From: JAOABP01 sp964590395 | GTDB taxonomy: Bacteria > Hydrothermota > Tepidihabitantia > Tepidihabitantales > Tepidihabitantaceae | Length of the DNA: 64,000 bases | Direction: 5' to 3' | NCBI GenBank assembly: GCA_964590395.1 | Contig: CAZPVT010000030.1 | Coordinates: 62,001-126,000, forward strand | Shown: piece after piece, positions 33,141 to 43,600 of the stretch | Position numbering within the stretch: the stretch's first letter is position 1 | Layout of the letters: every line of letters begins with the position of its first letter | Program-made: the position numbers and the translations under genes | Notes under the pieces: model-generated | What the model was told of the DNA's origin: nothing | The model's database searches: none | The model's input: only the letters and a program-made list of their open reading frames with translations

Positions 33141-36100
33141 ATGAGATTATTCAGAAAAATTGCCATTGGCACTTTTTGGGGGATTGTTCTCCTGTTGCTT
33201 GGAGCATTCCTTTTCCGTCAACAGATTGGTCGATTAGTCCTTAAACAGACGGTGCGGTCGTTATCCCGGGCAATAGGTGGTGAGGTGAGTTATGAGCGGA
33301 TTGAGGGTGATATCTTTTCTCGGCCGGTGGTAACTGGTTTGCGTCTGAACACTGAGTCAGAGACGGTTGGGATAAAAAGATTGGTGGTGAAATATGACCT
33401 GGTTGCCCTATTGCGGAAAAAATTGCTATTAACGGATGTTAAAGTTGAGGACCCGGAGATCCGGATTAGTCCGAGAGCGAGAGAAGAAAGGCGGTGGGAA
33501 GAGAAAATGGGGTTAACTTTTCCCCAGCTGAGTGCCGCGCAGGTTAAGGTTAGCAATGGAAGACTGTTTTGGGATGGTGTTTTGCGTGGCGACTCCATTG
33601 GTTTGGAGTTGAGTTTTAAAGCCGGTGGTTCCCGGCTGGAACTAAAACTTGATTCTGGTGCCTGCTATCTACCTCAAGAGAAAGTTCGAGTGCGCTCAAT
33701 TACTGCTGGCTTAAATGTGAGAAACGATTCACTGCTGATCCGGGGTTTGCAACTGTACACCGGTTCTTCATATCTGGGATGCAAGTTGAACGTTGGTCTG
33801 CTGGATTACGGTATTATGATTGATTCTGTGCAGTTAAGTGTTGATTTACGGGAGTTGCTGGCACTGCCAGGTAGAGTTGAGCTTTTGGGAATGGGCAAGC
33901 TGGACAAAGATGATAGGGTGTTAAAAGCCACCGGCCGGGGTGAGGGCTTGAGATGGCGACACCTGCGTCTTCCCTTAATCACCGGTTCATTTAATCTGGT
34001 GGACTCGATCTTTGAATTGGCTTTGCAGGGCAGTGATAGTGATATGGGGAGCGTGAGTATTACCGGGCAGATTAGTCTGAATGATTTTCGATTTGCCGGT
34101 CAAGCTAATCTGGATGGTGTGCCGGTTAACAAACTTCAGACTTCACTGCCAGACTTTGCTTTGAGTGCTTCATTGACTTTTACTGGAAGATTGGGAACCG
34201 TTGCCGGTTTATTGAAAGTGCAGCAAAAGGGAATTGGGGATTCGGTCAATATGTCATTACGTGGCAGTATCGGAGAACTCGGGATTGACACATTGTATGC
34301 AACGTTGAATTACTATGGCAAAAGTTGGGAACTGCGGGAGCTGGTTGTCTCCGGGCCAATAGGCAATTTCCAATTTGATGGCATAGCCCGGAGAGATTTT
34401 CTGCTCGCGCGCTGTAAGATGATGAGCTTTGACCTGAAAGTGGCAGGGAGTTTGCTCGCGGGTCCCTTTACCGGTAGAGCGGATGGCTCACTGCAGTTAG
34501 CATTCGGTGGAGATAGCTGGCAATTTCTGGGAACCGTGCGGGTTGCTGGGTTCGGATGGGGCGGTTTTGAAGTTACTAATGGCTTGGTCGATGCCAATTT
34601 AAGTGGCAGGAGATTGTGGCTTTCGCCACCTGCCAAGGGCAGTTTGCCGAGGTCACTCCGCGGCGAGATTTCAGGGCGGGTGGCGGTTGGTGGTGAGGGG
34701 GTAAAGATTGCTGGCAGGGAGTGGAACTGGGCGCAGTTTGTTTGGACCGGTCCAGAGTTTGAGCTCAGATTGGAGCAGGATTCGATTCAGTTATTAGCCC
34801 TTGGTGACCTGAACTTTGAAAAGAGTGGGAGCGAAGCCCTGGTTAGGACGCTGATAATGAATGTCGCTGACGAGACACTTGCCTTACTTGACTCCTGTCG
34901 ATTACAACTGAATGGTGACCGTCTGGTAATTGAGGATGTCTGGCTAAAATTAACAGATGGTGAAGTCAAATTTAATGCCTGTTTTGCCAGGGCAGTTGCC
35001 CCGGTTGTCAACCTGACTGCCGAGCGTTTGAATCTGCAGAAGATTAGCAGAATAGTGGGCTGGGAAACCGATTTATCAGGGACGGTCAATCTTAATCTCT
35101 ATGGCCAGGATACCCTGACCGCGATATTAACCGGTTCTGAAGTTGGGGTGAATTCTGGAATGGGGATGTATTTTAAGAATATTGATGCAAGGTTGAAACT
35201 TACCACAAACACGGCGCTACTGGAATCGGTAAAGTTTATCTATCGCATTGACACAAGTTATGTTGCCGGTTCAATAGAGTATGACTTAAAACCGAGATGG
35301 CAACTCCGGCGAATGAACTTAGATTTGAATCTGGCGGACCCAGGGGTATGGGTTTTACAGGTTACTAAACCCTATGTGGAAATTCAGGAAGGGGTTATTT
35401 ATTCCCGGGCAAGGATCAATTGGCAACCAGGGGATTTAAGGTTAGCCGGCAGGGCACGGGTGAGTTCCGGTTACCTGGTGGTACCATCGGTTCAAAGTAC
35501 AGTTGAGCGGTTTGATGCGGAGTTAACATTTAGCGATAATCGGATAATACTGGAGAAACTCAGCGGCAGAACAACCAGAGGGATATTAACCGCGGAAGGT
35601 TTAGTTCAGTTGGCTGCTGGTGGACAATGTGAGGGGCTTAATTTTAAGACCCATTTTGCTGGTGCGGAAGCGGTTCCTATTACATCGGTCCTTGCCGTGG
35701 GTAGTGGCGATATAAATATCGATTGGCGTCCTTCTGAACCGGTGTTGATCAGTGGCAAGGCGAAAATTGAGGAGGCACTGGCGACCATCGGTTTTGGTGG
35801 CCAGGCGGTTGTTGCCAGCAGTGAAGGTCCCACAGTCAATTACGATATTCATATTTATGGCGACCGGGGAATCTGGTTACGGAATCGGGATGCGGATATT
35901 GAGCTGGGAGTAGACCTGACGGTCAGGGCGGTGCAGGAGGAATTACTTTACACCGGAGAAATGGTATGCCGACAGGGTGTGGTCTATTATCTTGACCATA
36001 CCTTGAGAATAACCGAAGGCAAAATGATTTTTGACAATGTCAGTCAGTTTGATCCCCGATTGGATTTGAGTGCGGAGACGCGCGTCAGGTCGCAAAATAG

Positions 36101-36572
36101 CAACGCACCGGAAAAGATAGTTTTAAAGCTTACGGGAACATTGAAAGAGCCATCATTTCTGTTTGTCTCGGAACCACCTGTCTGGGATGAGACCAAAATC
36201 ATTTCCTATCTTAGTCTTAACGTTACAATGGATGAACTGTCTGCGTTGGAGCAGAAGGAGTTGGTTTCCAGACTTTTGTCTGAACGGCTGTTAGCATATT
36301 TTCAGACCCAGGTTGCTAAAAGAGTAAGGGATTTTGTTGAACTGGATTATCTGGAACTGGAAAGCGGTCTTTCCGGAAGGGAGCAGGCACGGGTTACAGT
36401 TGGTAAGTATGTAGGTCCTAATCTCTATGTTTCTTACACACAGAATTTTATGGAGCAGTTCCAGCCAGCATTTCGTATTGAATACTATCTTAACCGGCGG
36501 AATGAACTCTTGGCGGAGAGGACCACGGATGGGCGCTACTCTTTTCGTTACCGGTTTAAATTCCGTTTTTAA
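33141..36572 (+). CDS. TamB/YtfN-family translocation and assembly module protein
   Basis: A 1143-residue periplasm-spanning protein with an N-terminal signal-anchor (about 7-25), a long beta-rich body (AsmA/TamB-like beta-taco) and a C-terminal DUF490 domain (about 790-1143). The last has the family patterns of alternating hydrophobic strands, LSYLSLNVTMDELSA-like and VTVGKYVGPNLYVSY near the end. It bridges the inner membrane to its TamA partner and is implicated in outer-membrane protein assembly and phospholipid transport. Its ATG begins directly after the Omp85 stop, so the two are one unit. The pairing strongly supports the assignment. Confidence 0.9.
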   Translation: MRLFRKIAIGTFWGIVLLLLGAFLFRQQIGRLVLKQTVRSLSRAIGGEVSYERIEGDIFSRPVVTGLRLNTESETVGIKRLVVKYDLVALLRKKLLLTDVKVEDPEIRISPRAREERRWEEKMGLTFPQLSAAQVKVSNGRLFWDGVLRGDSIGLELSFKAGGSRLELKLDSGACYLPQEKVRVRSITAGLNVRNDSLLIRGLQLYTGSSYLGCKLNVGLLDYGIMIDSVQLSVDLRELLALPGRVELLGMGKLDKDDRVLKATGRGEGLRWRHLRLPLITGSFNLVDSIFELALQGSDSDMGSVSITGQISLNDFRFAGQANLDGVPVNKLQTSLPDFALSASLTFTGRLGTVAGLLKVQQKGIGDSVNMSLRGSIGELGIDTLYATLNYYGKSWELRELVVSGPIGNFQFDGIARRDFLLARCKMMSFDLKVAGSLLAGPFTGRADGSLQLAFGGDSWQFLGTVRVAGFGWGGFEVTNGLVDANLSGRRLWLSPPAKGSLPRSLRGEISGRVAVGGEGVKIAGREWNWAQFVWTGPEFELRLEQDSIQLLALGDLNFEKSGSEALVRTLIMNVADETLALLDSCRLQLNGDRLVIEDVWLKLTDGEVKFNACFARAVAPVVNLTAERLNLQKISRIVGWETDLSGTVNLNLYGQDTLTAILTGSEVGVNSGMGMYFKNIDARLKLTTNTALLESVKFIYRIDTSYVAGSIEYDLKPRWQLRRMNLDLNLADPGVWVLQVTKPYVEIQEGVIYSRARINWQPGDLRLAGRARVSSGYLVVPSVQSTVERFDAELTFSDNRIILEKLSGRTTRGILTAEGLVQLAAGGQCEGLNFKTHFAGAEAVPITSVLAVGSGDINIDWRPSEPVLISGKAKIEEALATIGFGGQAVVASSEGPTVNYDIHIYGDRGIWLRNRDADIELGVDLTVRAVQEELLYTGEMVCRQGVVYYLDHTLRITEGKMIFDNVSQFDPRLDLSAETRVRSQNSNAPEKIVLKLTGTLKEPSFLFVSEPPVWDETKIISYLSLNVTMDELSALEQKELVSRLLSERLLAYFQTQVAKRVRDFVELDYLELESGLSGREQARVTVGKYVGPNLYVSYTQNFMEQFQPAFRIEYYLNRRNELLAERTTDGRYSFRYRFKFRF

Positions 36573-36603
36573 TTGGTATCTGGGCAGTTCACAAGACTGA
36601 CAG

Positions 36604-38487
36604 ATGTTTGCCGATGTTGTTATCCCTAAGACACCACTTGATGAGTTAACTTATTATTTCAATCCTGAGGAATTGGGTGGTTTAAATCCGGGTGATCTGG
36701 TTGAGGTTCCGTTAAGAAAGAGGCGAGTGATCGGCGTGGTATTCGGCGTTAGCGAGGAGTGCAAATTTGCCACTGATCAGACATTGCCTATAGCCCGGCT
36801 GATTTATCCAGGGTTTTTGTCAACAGACTTATTGGCGTTGACCCGCTGGGCAGGAGATTATTACCTTACCCACCGCGGGAATATTTTAGGATTGATAATT
36901 CCCGGCTGGATAAGAAAGAGGTTTAAGGCCGGTTGGGAGATTTTCCGATCGTTCACTGCCTGTGATGGGATTGCCGGTCCAGAACTGCCTGCCAGTTTAG
37001 GAGCGGCACTTGGTGCTGGTAAGTTTGGTGTTTGGGTGTTTACCGATGGGGCTAACTTTGAAAGTTCACTACCTACATTAATTAAACAGGCGCTTACGCA
37101 AGGTTCGGTGGTTATTTTGATACCGGAGTGGTCTTTTGATTACCGGCTGGCAACCCTCAAGTTGCTTCGAGAAAATTTCGGCGATCTACTTGTTGAATAC
37201 CATCATCGGTTAACTGCAAAACAACAGCGGGAGGCATATCAGAGAGTGGCTACGGTTAGCAATCAACTGGTTGTTGGGGTCCGTTCTGTAGTTTGGGTAC
37301 CTGTCAAGAAGATTGCCAGTATGGTGGTGATAAATGAACATTCCTTGTTCTATAAGGAGGAGCGCATACCTCGATACAACGCAAGGGATGTGGCGGTCGC
37401 GAGAGCAAAGTTTGCCGGCTGTCCGGTTGTCTGCTACGATGCAACCCCATCGCTGGAAACCTGGTTTAATATCAAATCAGGCCGTTATACAGTTGTTGAT
37501 CGGCCAAGAGTTCCCTCGGTGCGGGATCGGGTTTTCGTGGTTGATATGCGCCGGCACCGGGGAGAGGTGCTTTCACCACGATTTATCCAAAGTTTACATC
37601 AGGTTGTGGAGAAGAAAAAGGGGGCGCTCTGTTATATCAATCGTAAGGGGTTGAGTCGATGGGTGATGTGTCAGGATTGCGGAACGGTTCTGAAATGTCC
37701 CGGTTGTCTTGTGCCGTTATTACTTACTGGAGATGGCAGGGTATCCTGTAATATCTGCGGGTATCAGGATGTTGCGCCGGATAGGTGTTGCCGCTGTCAG
37801 GGTGCTAACTTTCAATACCGGGCGATTGGCGTGGAACTTGTCCAGCGGTTGTTAAAGCAGCAGGGTATTTTTAGCACACTGGTTACTGCGGACTTACCGG
37901 TTAACTTTGAGTGTCTCTTTGGGGACGCAGTGTTGGTGGGGACAAGGAGGGTATTGTCTGCGGTGCGGAGCGGAAATTTAGGGCTGATCGGATTGATAAA
38001 TTTTGATAGCGAACTTACCCGACCTGATTTTCGGACCCGGGAACGGGCATTTCAACTGTTGTTTCAGTTAAGAGAACTGGCGCGCAGTGCTCAGGCGCGG
38101 ATGATAATCCAGACCTATCGTCCAGATGATCCGGTGCTGGAGTGGATGATCAGAGGAGATGTGGTAAGTTTTCTGAACAGTGAGTTAAGTTCAAGAAAAG
38201 AGGCGGGTTTTCCCCCTTATAAAAGGCTGATAGCGATGACCGTTGCAGGTGAGGAGGCGGTGCTCGGTGCTGAATTGGAAAAAATCACCGCCCGGTTGTG
38301 CGGGATTCCATGTGTGGATGTGCTGGGACCGTTAAAGTTAGGCAGACAACAGCAGAAAGTTCATCAGTGCCGGTTGATCCTTAAAATCCCCAGAAATGTA
38401 ATTCCAGCCAGGGTAATTGATAGAAAGTGGGTTGATGGTTTGCGGGTTATGGTGAAAATTGATGTTGACCCGCAGGAGATTTTATAG
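36604..38487 (+). CDS. priA: PriA-like primosomal protein without helicase motifs
   Basis: PriA restarts stalled replication forks. This 627-residue homologue keeps the N-terminal 3'-DNA-binding domain (DVVIPKTPLDEL, NPGDLVEVPLRKR), a complete Zn-binding set of eight Cys in four CxxC pairs (about 356-398), and the C-terminal domain ending in the conserved DVDP. The ATPase core is degraded: the Walker A position (about 142-158) reads FTDGANFES with no GKT, DEEH reads INEH (Asn244), and the GRAGR arginine motif is RELARS (about 491). The frame is intact, so it is not a simple pseudogene. A structural, non-helicase primosome role, as proposed for actinobacterial PriA, is inferred. It overlaps the convergent TPR gene by 41 nt. 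Confidence 0.88.
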   Translation: MFADVVIPKTPLDELTYYFNPEELGGLNPGDLVEVPLRKRRVIGVVFGVSEECKFATDQTLPIARLIYPGFLSTDLLALTRWAGDYYLTHRGNILGLIIPGWIRKRFKAGWEIFRSFTACDGIAGPELPASLGAALGAGKFGVWVFTDGANFESSLPTLIKQALTQGSVVILIPEWSFDYRLATLKLLRENFGDLLVEYHHRLTAKQQREAYQRVATVSNQLVVGVRSVVWVPVKKIASMVVINEHSLFYKEERIPRYNARDVAVARAKFAGCPVVCYDATPSLETWFNIKSGRYTVVDRPRVPSVRDRVFVVDMRRHRGEVLSPRFIQSLHQVVEKKKGALCYINRKGLSRWVMCQDCGTVLKCPGCLVPLLLTGDGRVSCNICGYQDVAPDRCCRCQGANFQYRAIGVELVQRLLKQQGIFSTLVTADLPVNFECLFGDAVLVGTRRVLSAVRSGNLGLIGLINFDSELTRPDFRTRERAFQLLFQLRELARSAQARMIIQTYRPDDPVLEWMIRGDVVSFLNSELSSRKEAGFPPYKRLIAMTVAGEEAVLGAELEKITARLCGIPCVDVLGPLKLGRQQQKVHQCRLILKIPRNVIPARVIDRKWVDGLRVMVKIDVDPQEIL

Positions 38488-39238
38488 TTAACCGCTGGAG
38501 GTTTTTCTCCACTTTTGTGGCTTCCTCCTCAGCACCGATGTTATTGAGATAATTCAGTGCCGATGTATACAATTGACGGGCGGTTGAGGTATCACCGGTT
38601 GCTTCACTGGCAACTGCTGAATTATTAAGGATAATTCCCATCAGCAAGGAGTCCGCGGTGGTCTGGGGAATGACAGTTTTTTCACTCTGGCGATAGTAAT
38701 ATAACGCACTTTCTGGTTGAGCATAAAGTTGAAATATATAGCCGGTATTAAAAGCAAGTTGCGCCACCGTGCGGTGATAAATTTGGGTTTCGGATAGACC
38801 AGATAACTCTAACCCTTCTTTAAATGCATTTAAGGCAGAAACGGGTTCGCCAAGTTCGTAGTAGGAGAAACCGATAAACAGCTTTATCAGTGCCCGTTCC
38901 TCCACGGTTCTTTTCCCGAGCATTTTTGTCAGGCGATAGATACAGTCTTTGAGTTCACGGTGGTTAATCATCTTCAGCGCCTGTTTAAAAACCTGTTGCA
39001 AGTCAGGAGGTAATTGAGCGATACTGATCGTGTCCAGTTCCACTCTGCCCAGCATTTTTGTATAGGCGTCAAGGTCCTGCCGTGTTATTTCAATTGGTTT
39101 ATGTTCGGGTTCTACCGGTGGCACCCTGGACAGAATCCGGGCAAGAAAAAAAAGCATAAAGATGATTATCAAACCGGCAATACCCAGAAGCCAGCGGTTG
39201 TTCAGCCTAAAACCGGCACGCCTTTTCATAAAAGTCAT
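38447..39238 (-). CDS. Membrane-anchored TPR protein
   Basis: A 263-residue protein with one N-terminal membrane helix (about 17-38) and an alpha-helical body containing tetratricopeptide-type units. Examples are the LIKLFIGFSYYELGEPVSALNAFKEGL unit near 120-145 (quoted in part) and LNNSAVASEATGDTSTARQL near 210. TPR domains mediate protein contacts; the partner is unknown. It is convergent with priA and the last 41 nt overlap. The start could also be the ATG nine bases downstream. It has no operon partner. Confidence 0.7.
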   Translation of the reverse strand: MTFMKRRAGFRLNNRWLLGIAGLIIIFMLFFLARILSRVPPVEPEHKPIEITRQDLDAYTKMLGRVELDTISIAQLPPDLQQVFKQALKMINHRELKDCIYRLTKMLGKRTVEERALIKLFIGFSYYELGEPVSALNAFKEGLELSGLSETQIYHRTVAQLAFNTGYIFQLYAQPESALYYYRQSEKTVIPQTTADSLLMGIILNNSAVASEATGDTSTARQLYTSALNYLNNIGAEEEATKVEKNLQRLTIKSPAGQHQFSP

Positions 39239-39282
39239 TCTAACCTGGTTGCCTTTGATGTCAATCTCGCTGGGCAGACAGG

Positions 39283-39311
39283 TTGACTTTGTTCGGGAAA
39301 TTACCTATAAT
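39283..39311 (+). promoter_or_regulatory. Strong promoter for the SBBP-repeat gene
   Basis: TTGACT (39283-39288), 17-nt spacer, TATAAT (39306-39311). The implied leader is about 130 nt and contains the repeat fragment at 39372-39404, so the untranslated region is longer than at other promoters here. Confidence 0.65.
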
Positions 39312-39371
39312 CCTTCTCAGGAAGCGGAAGGTTAAGATCAGTTCTCTTCATCAATCCGGGATTTTCCATTT

Positions 39372-39404
39372 TGTCATTGCGTTCTGCGGAAGGCAGGAGG
39401 CGGT
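39372..39404. repeat. Fragment of the intergenic repeat in a 5' leader
   Basis: TGTCATTGCGTTCTGC (39372-39387) matches, with one mismatch, the reverse complement of 27066-27081. It is followed by a GGAAGGCAGG run like a decayed version of the palindrome there. It lies in the leader of the SBBP-repeat gene. Confidence 0.45.
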
Positions 39405-39446
39405 GCGTTTACTCTGTTTTTTGCAGGTTAACAGGGTGAAATTAAG

Positions 39447-40555
39447 ATGGTGTTATTAATTCTACTTAGTTTTGTCCTGGCACAGGTGGAGCCTGCCTGG
39501 ATCAGGCGCTGGGACAACAGTCGTAGGGACTACCCGGTTGATATTGCGATTGACTCGGTGGGCAATATCTATGTGCTTGGTTTGACTGCCGATTCTGGTC
39601 CTGAGGACGATCTTGTTACGATTAAGTATCTACCGGATGGTGAGATTGCCTGGGGGAGGCTTACGGGTTTTGCTGGTAGTGAGCGTCCATATCATCTGGC
39701 GGTTGACTCCTCGGGCAATGTGATTGTTACGGGTTCAAGTCAGGGTGAAGGGACCGGTAAGGACTATTTGACCATCAAGTACAGTCCGGAGGGCAGGACC
39801 TTGTGGCAGCGACGTTTTAACGGCACGGTGAATGGTGATGAGGATGCGTGTGCGGTGGCGGTGGACCGGACTGGCAACATCTATGTAACGGGCAGTGCGG
39901 CGATGGCAGGGACAGATGGCGATTACCTTACAATTAAATACGGTCCTGATGGTGAACAGTTATGGGTGGCGCGCTACGATGGACCGGCGCACAGGGGGGA
40001 TTGGGTAGTTGGACTTGGTTTGGATGATAGTGGCTATGTGTATGTAACCGGCACCAGTTGGGAGTTTGGTTTACGCAATTCAGATTGGGTAACGATCTGT
40101 TATACTCCTGGTGGTGAAATCGTCTGGCTTCATCGGTTTGATACCACCTATGATGGTTCGATAGATGCCTGTGGGCTGGCGGTTGGACCGAATCGTGAGG
40201 TGGGTGTTGCCGGCACGATAGTTGGAGACATTCTGGTCATCAAGTATGTGTGGGGGCAGGGAATTGAGGAGCGGTCAGGCGGGTCTATCTTTTCTGGTGG
40301 GTTGATTGCCGAGCCCAATCCGTTTACTTTCTGGACCGAGGTGAGGTTTTTACCGGTGTCTGGAGAAAGGATTCGGGCAGAGGTGTATGATGTTACGGGC
40401 AGACTGGTGAAGCGGTTGGTTCCTGAACCTGGTGGTGTGGTGCGGTGGGATCGGAGAGATGAAGAGAACCGGTGCGGGCTGGTGTTTACAATCTGATATT
40501 AAGCGGTAAGAAAGGTAGGTCAGCGGTGAAAATGATTGCTTTGCCATGGAGATAG
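39447..40555 (+). CDS. SBBP-repeat secreted protein with sorting domain, frameshifted
   Basis: A secreted protein with a short signal peptide (MVLLILLSFVLAQV) and about five beta-propeller (SBBP) repeats of the form D-x-x-G-N-I-Y-V-T-G-x-(A/S), D-Y-L-T-I-K-Y. A Por-type sorting domain begins near residue 275. The frame from 39447 stops at 40496 in the middle of the sorting domain. In the +1 frame the sequence continues VRAGVYNLILSGKKG and stops at 40555, which is the normal family ending. Adding one G near 40471 joins the two frames. This is either a real mutation or an assembly indel. The annotated span covers the joined gene. Confidence 0.65.
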
Positions 40556-40618
40556 TTCTTGACGCGGATGGTCAGATGGGCACCTGACTCAAGGGAATGG
40601 GATGCGGGCAGGATAAGG

Positions 40619-43600
40619 ATGGCGGTTTATAAGATAGCGTTGTTAACTCTTTTAAACTTTGCCCTGGCACAGGTCGCCGGACCTGATGAGATGATTAAAG
40701 GAATGAACTTTATACGATTTTCTTCTCAGTATCCTTATAATTCGGTTTCAGGAGAAAGTTCCCTGATTGATCTTAAGGAACTGACACGGATTAACTGGGT
40801 GGCGATTGTGCCGGTCTGGTGGATGAGTGATACCGGCTCATCAGATATTGTATTTATGCCAGATATTTCACCGAGCGATAGTGAGGTAATCCGGATAATC
40901 AACCTGGCACATAGCCTTGGTCTAAAGGTTTTTCTAAAACCAGAGGTGCGCTGTCTTTCCGGTGTCGGGCGGGGTTATCATAACCCGCGGGATACAAACT
41001 GGTTTGTCAGTTACCGGAACTTCATCAGCCGTTATGCCTTAATTGCCCGGCAGACCGGATGTGAACTGTTTTCAGTGGGTGTAGAACTGGACCAAACCAC
41101 TGATGAGTCCTGGGAGGTTATGGAGTGGCGCAAAACGATTCGTCTGGTTAGAGGTATCCTGTCACATTCACCTGTTGCCTGTCTACTTACCTACGCAGCC
41201 GACTGGCGCATATTTGGTGCCATTCCATTCTGGGATTCCCTTGACTATATCGGTATCAACGCCTATTTTCCGTTGCGGGATGAGACAGAGCCCGAGCCGT
41301 TGCCGCTGCCTTCGGTTGACTATCTTTCCGTCTGGTGGAAAACGAGCTACCTTCCCCTGATTAAAAGATTAGCCGATTCACTTGTAAAACCGGTTATCTT
41401 TACCGAGGTTGGTTATCGGAGTATCAGGGGTAGCACAAGAAAGCCCCGGGATGAGACACTGTTGGGGGATTATGATGAGGTTGAGCAACGCAATGGTTAT
41501 ATCGCCTGCTTTCACTCCCTGCTTGGTAAACCCTGGTTTGCGGGCTGGTTCTGGTTTAACTGGACAACAGGACAGCCGGATTCCGGTGGACAGAGGGTGC
41601 CGGTTGACCACAGTTATTCTCCGCGGGGCAAAAAAGCACAGGAGGTTTTAAGGCGGTTTAACTTAAGTATCTGCTCGCACAAGGGGTTCTGTTTTCCCAC
41701 CACCTATGATTTTACCTATTCATGGGGTAGAACCCATCAGGCGCTTAATTCGCTTGTTTCCCATTATGCCAACTGGGTGGCGATAAACTCCCGCTGGTTG
41801 ATGAAAGACCCAGGTGCAGGTTATGACACAATAAAACCGATCCCGGGTGAGTCGCCAGCGGACACCTCAATCAAAAGGGTAATCAAAGAGGCGCGTAAAA
41901 GGGGGCTGTCAGTGGCACTGAGCTGTTATCTTGCCTGTTCAACCCGGGTCTGGTGTGGTCTGCATAATCCGGGTAATGATACCAACTGGTTTCAGGATGA
42001 GTCGCTCTATCTTGTCCATTGCGCCCGGATTGCTGAGGAGGAGAGTGTTGAGATGCTGATCATCGGACTGGAGATAAACAGGACAATGGACAGTCCGGAG
42101 GAGGCTGAACTGTGGCGGAGAATGATTATTCCTGCGGTGCGGGAGATTTATTCTGGACCTTTGTGTTATGGCGCCTCATACTCTGATGTCCATCCTGAAT
42201 TCTGGGACGGGATTGATTTCTGCGGAATTCATCCCTATTTTCCGCTCGCTGATACAAAATTCGCAAGGCTGGTTTCACAAGGATACCCTTGGGACACAAT
42301 GGTTAACCAGCGACCCAATATTCAGGATTTGGTAAAAGGGAATTTGCCTCCCTACCCTGGAAATTTGTTGGCCTGGGAACGTTGGTACATTCCGAATATC
42401 TATCAACACTGGTTCTTGCGATTTGAAAAGCCAATACTTTTTACCGAGATCGGGTATCGGAGTCTGGACAATTCCGCACTGCACCCTTCATATGACTACT
42501 GGTATGGCTGGCACCGGATTCCAAAACGCAATGATACGGTGGTTATGGTAACACGCAGAAATCTTAACGGACTCTGCTTTCCGGTTGACACGCTGGTCGG
42601 CTATATTGTTGGCGACTCCGGAACAGTGCTTAAAACGGTAAACGGTGGCAAAAGTTTTACCTTTTGTGCCTCAGGCACAGATTGTAACCTTTATGCGGTT
42701 GACTTTCCAAGCCGGGATACCGGTTATGCGGTTGGTGCGGATGGTGTAATTCTTAAGACCACAGACGGGTTTGATGGTTATATCACGGTTGAGTGGAGAA
42801 ATACCTATATCGATTTTTACTCGGTCTGTTTTCCGGACAGTCCACGCACCGGTTATGTTGTCGGTGATAGCGGGGTTATCCTTAAGACCACAGACGGTGG
42901 CGAGACCTGGGAACGGCAGTTTGCAATTTTGCCCTCCGGTGAGACCCTGCGTGTGCAGTTAAGGTCAGTCTACTTCCTGCCAGGTGGAGTGAACGGTTAT
43001 ATTGTAGGTGAAGATGGAACAATTCTTAAAACTACCAGTGGTGGGGTAAACTGGTATAAGTTAACCTCTCCGGTAAAGGTGAAGTTTAACGATGTGGAGT
43101 TTGTCTCTCCGGACACCGGTTTTGTGGTGGGTGACAGTTCGGTTTTGCTGTTAACGGCTGATGGGGGCAGGAGCTGGACAAGACAGGTCTGGTGGCGGGG
43201 AAATATGTGGAATTTTAAAGCGGTTACTGTGCCGGATTATGACTCTGCCCGGTTTATAATCGGCACCAGGGGTTTAATTCTGCGCTGGGGTGATAGTTGG
43301 CCCCTGGATGGTGGTATTCAGTTTTCCAATACAAAAGATAACTTAAACGATGTTCTGTTCCACCGGGTTATGCGCGTCGGCTATTATGACCTGGTTGGGT
43401 TTGCGGTAGGTGATTCCGGGACGGTCCTTAAGGCATTTTCCGGCGGCAGAATGAGGGTGGACTTTAATGAGCAGGCAAACTGCTATGAGGCGGTATTTCA
43501 GGCGTTCTGGCGGGACAGTCTGAATCCCAGACCACTGCCCTGGTTTTACGGGTTTCACTTCTGGAAATGGGTAACCGATTACGAGCCAATGTGGATTGAG

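Noticed and set aside
36604..38487. priA as a pseudogene
   Set aside because: 627 uninterrupted codons, eight intact Cys and a conserved C-terminus argue for a working, non-helicase protein.
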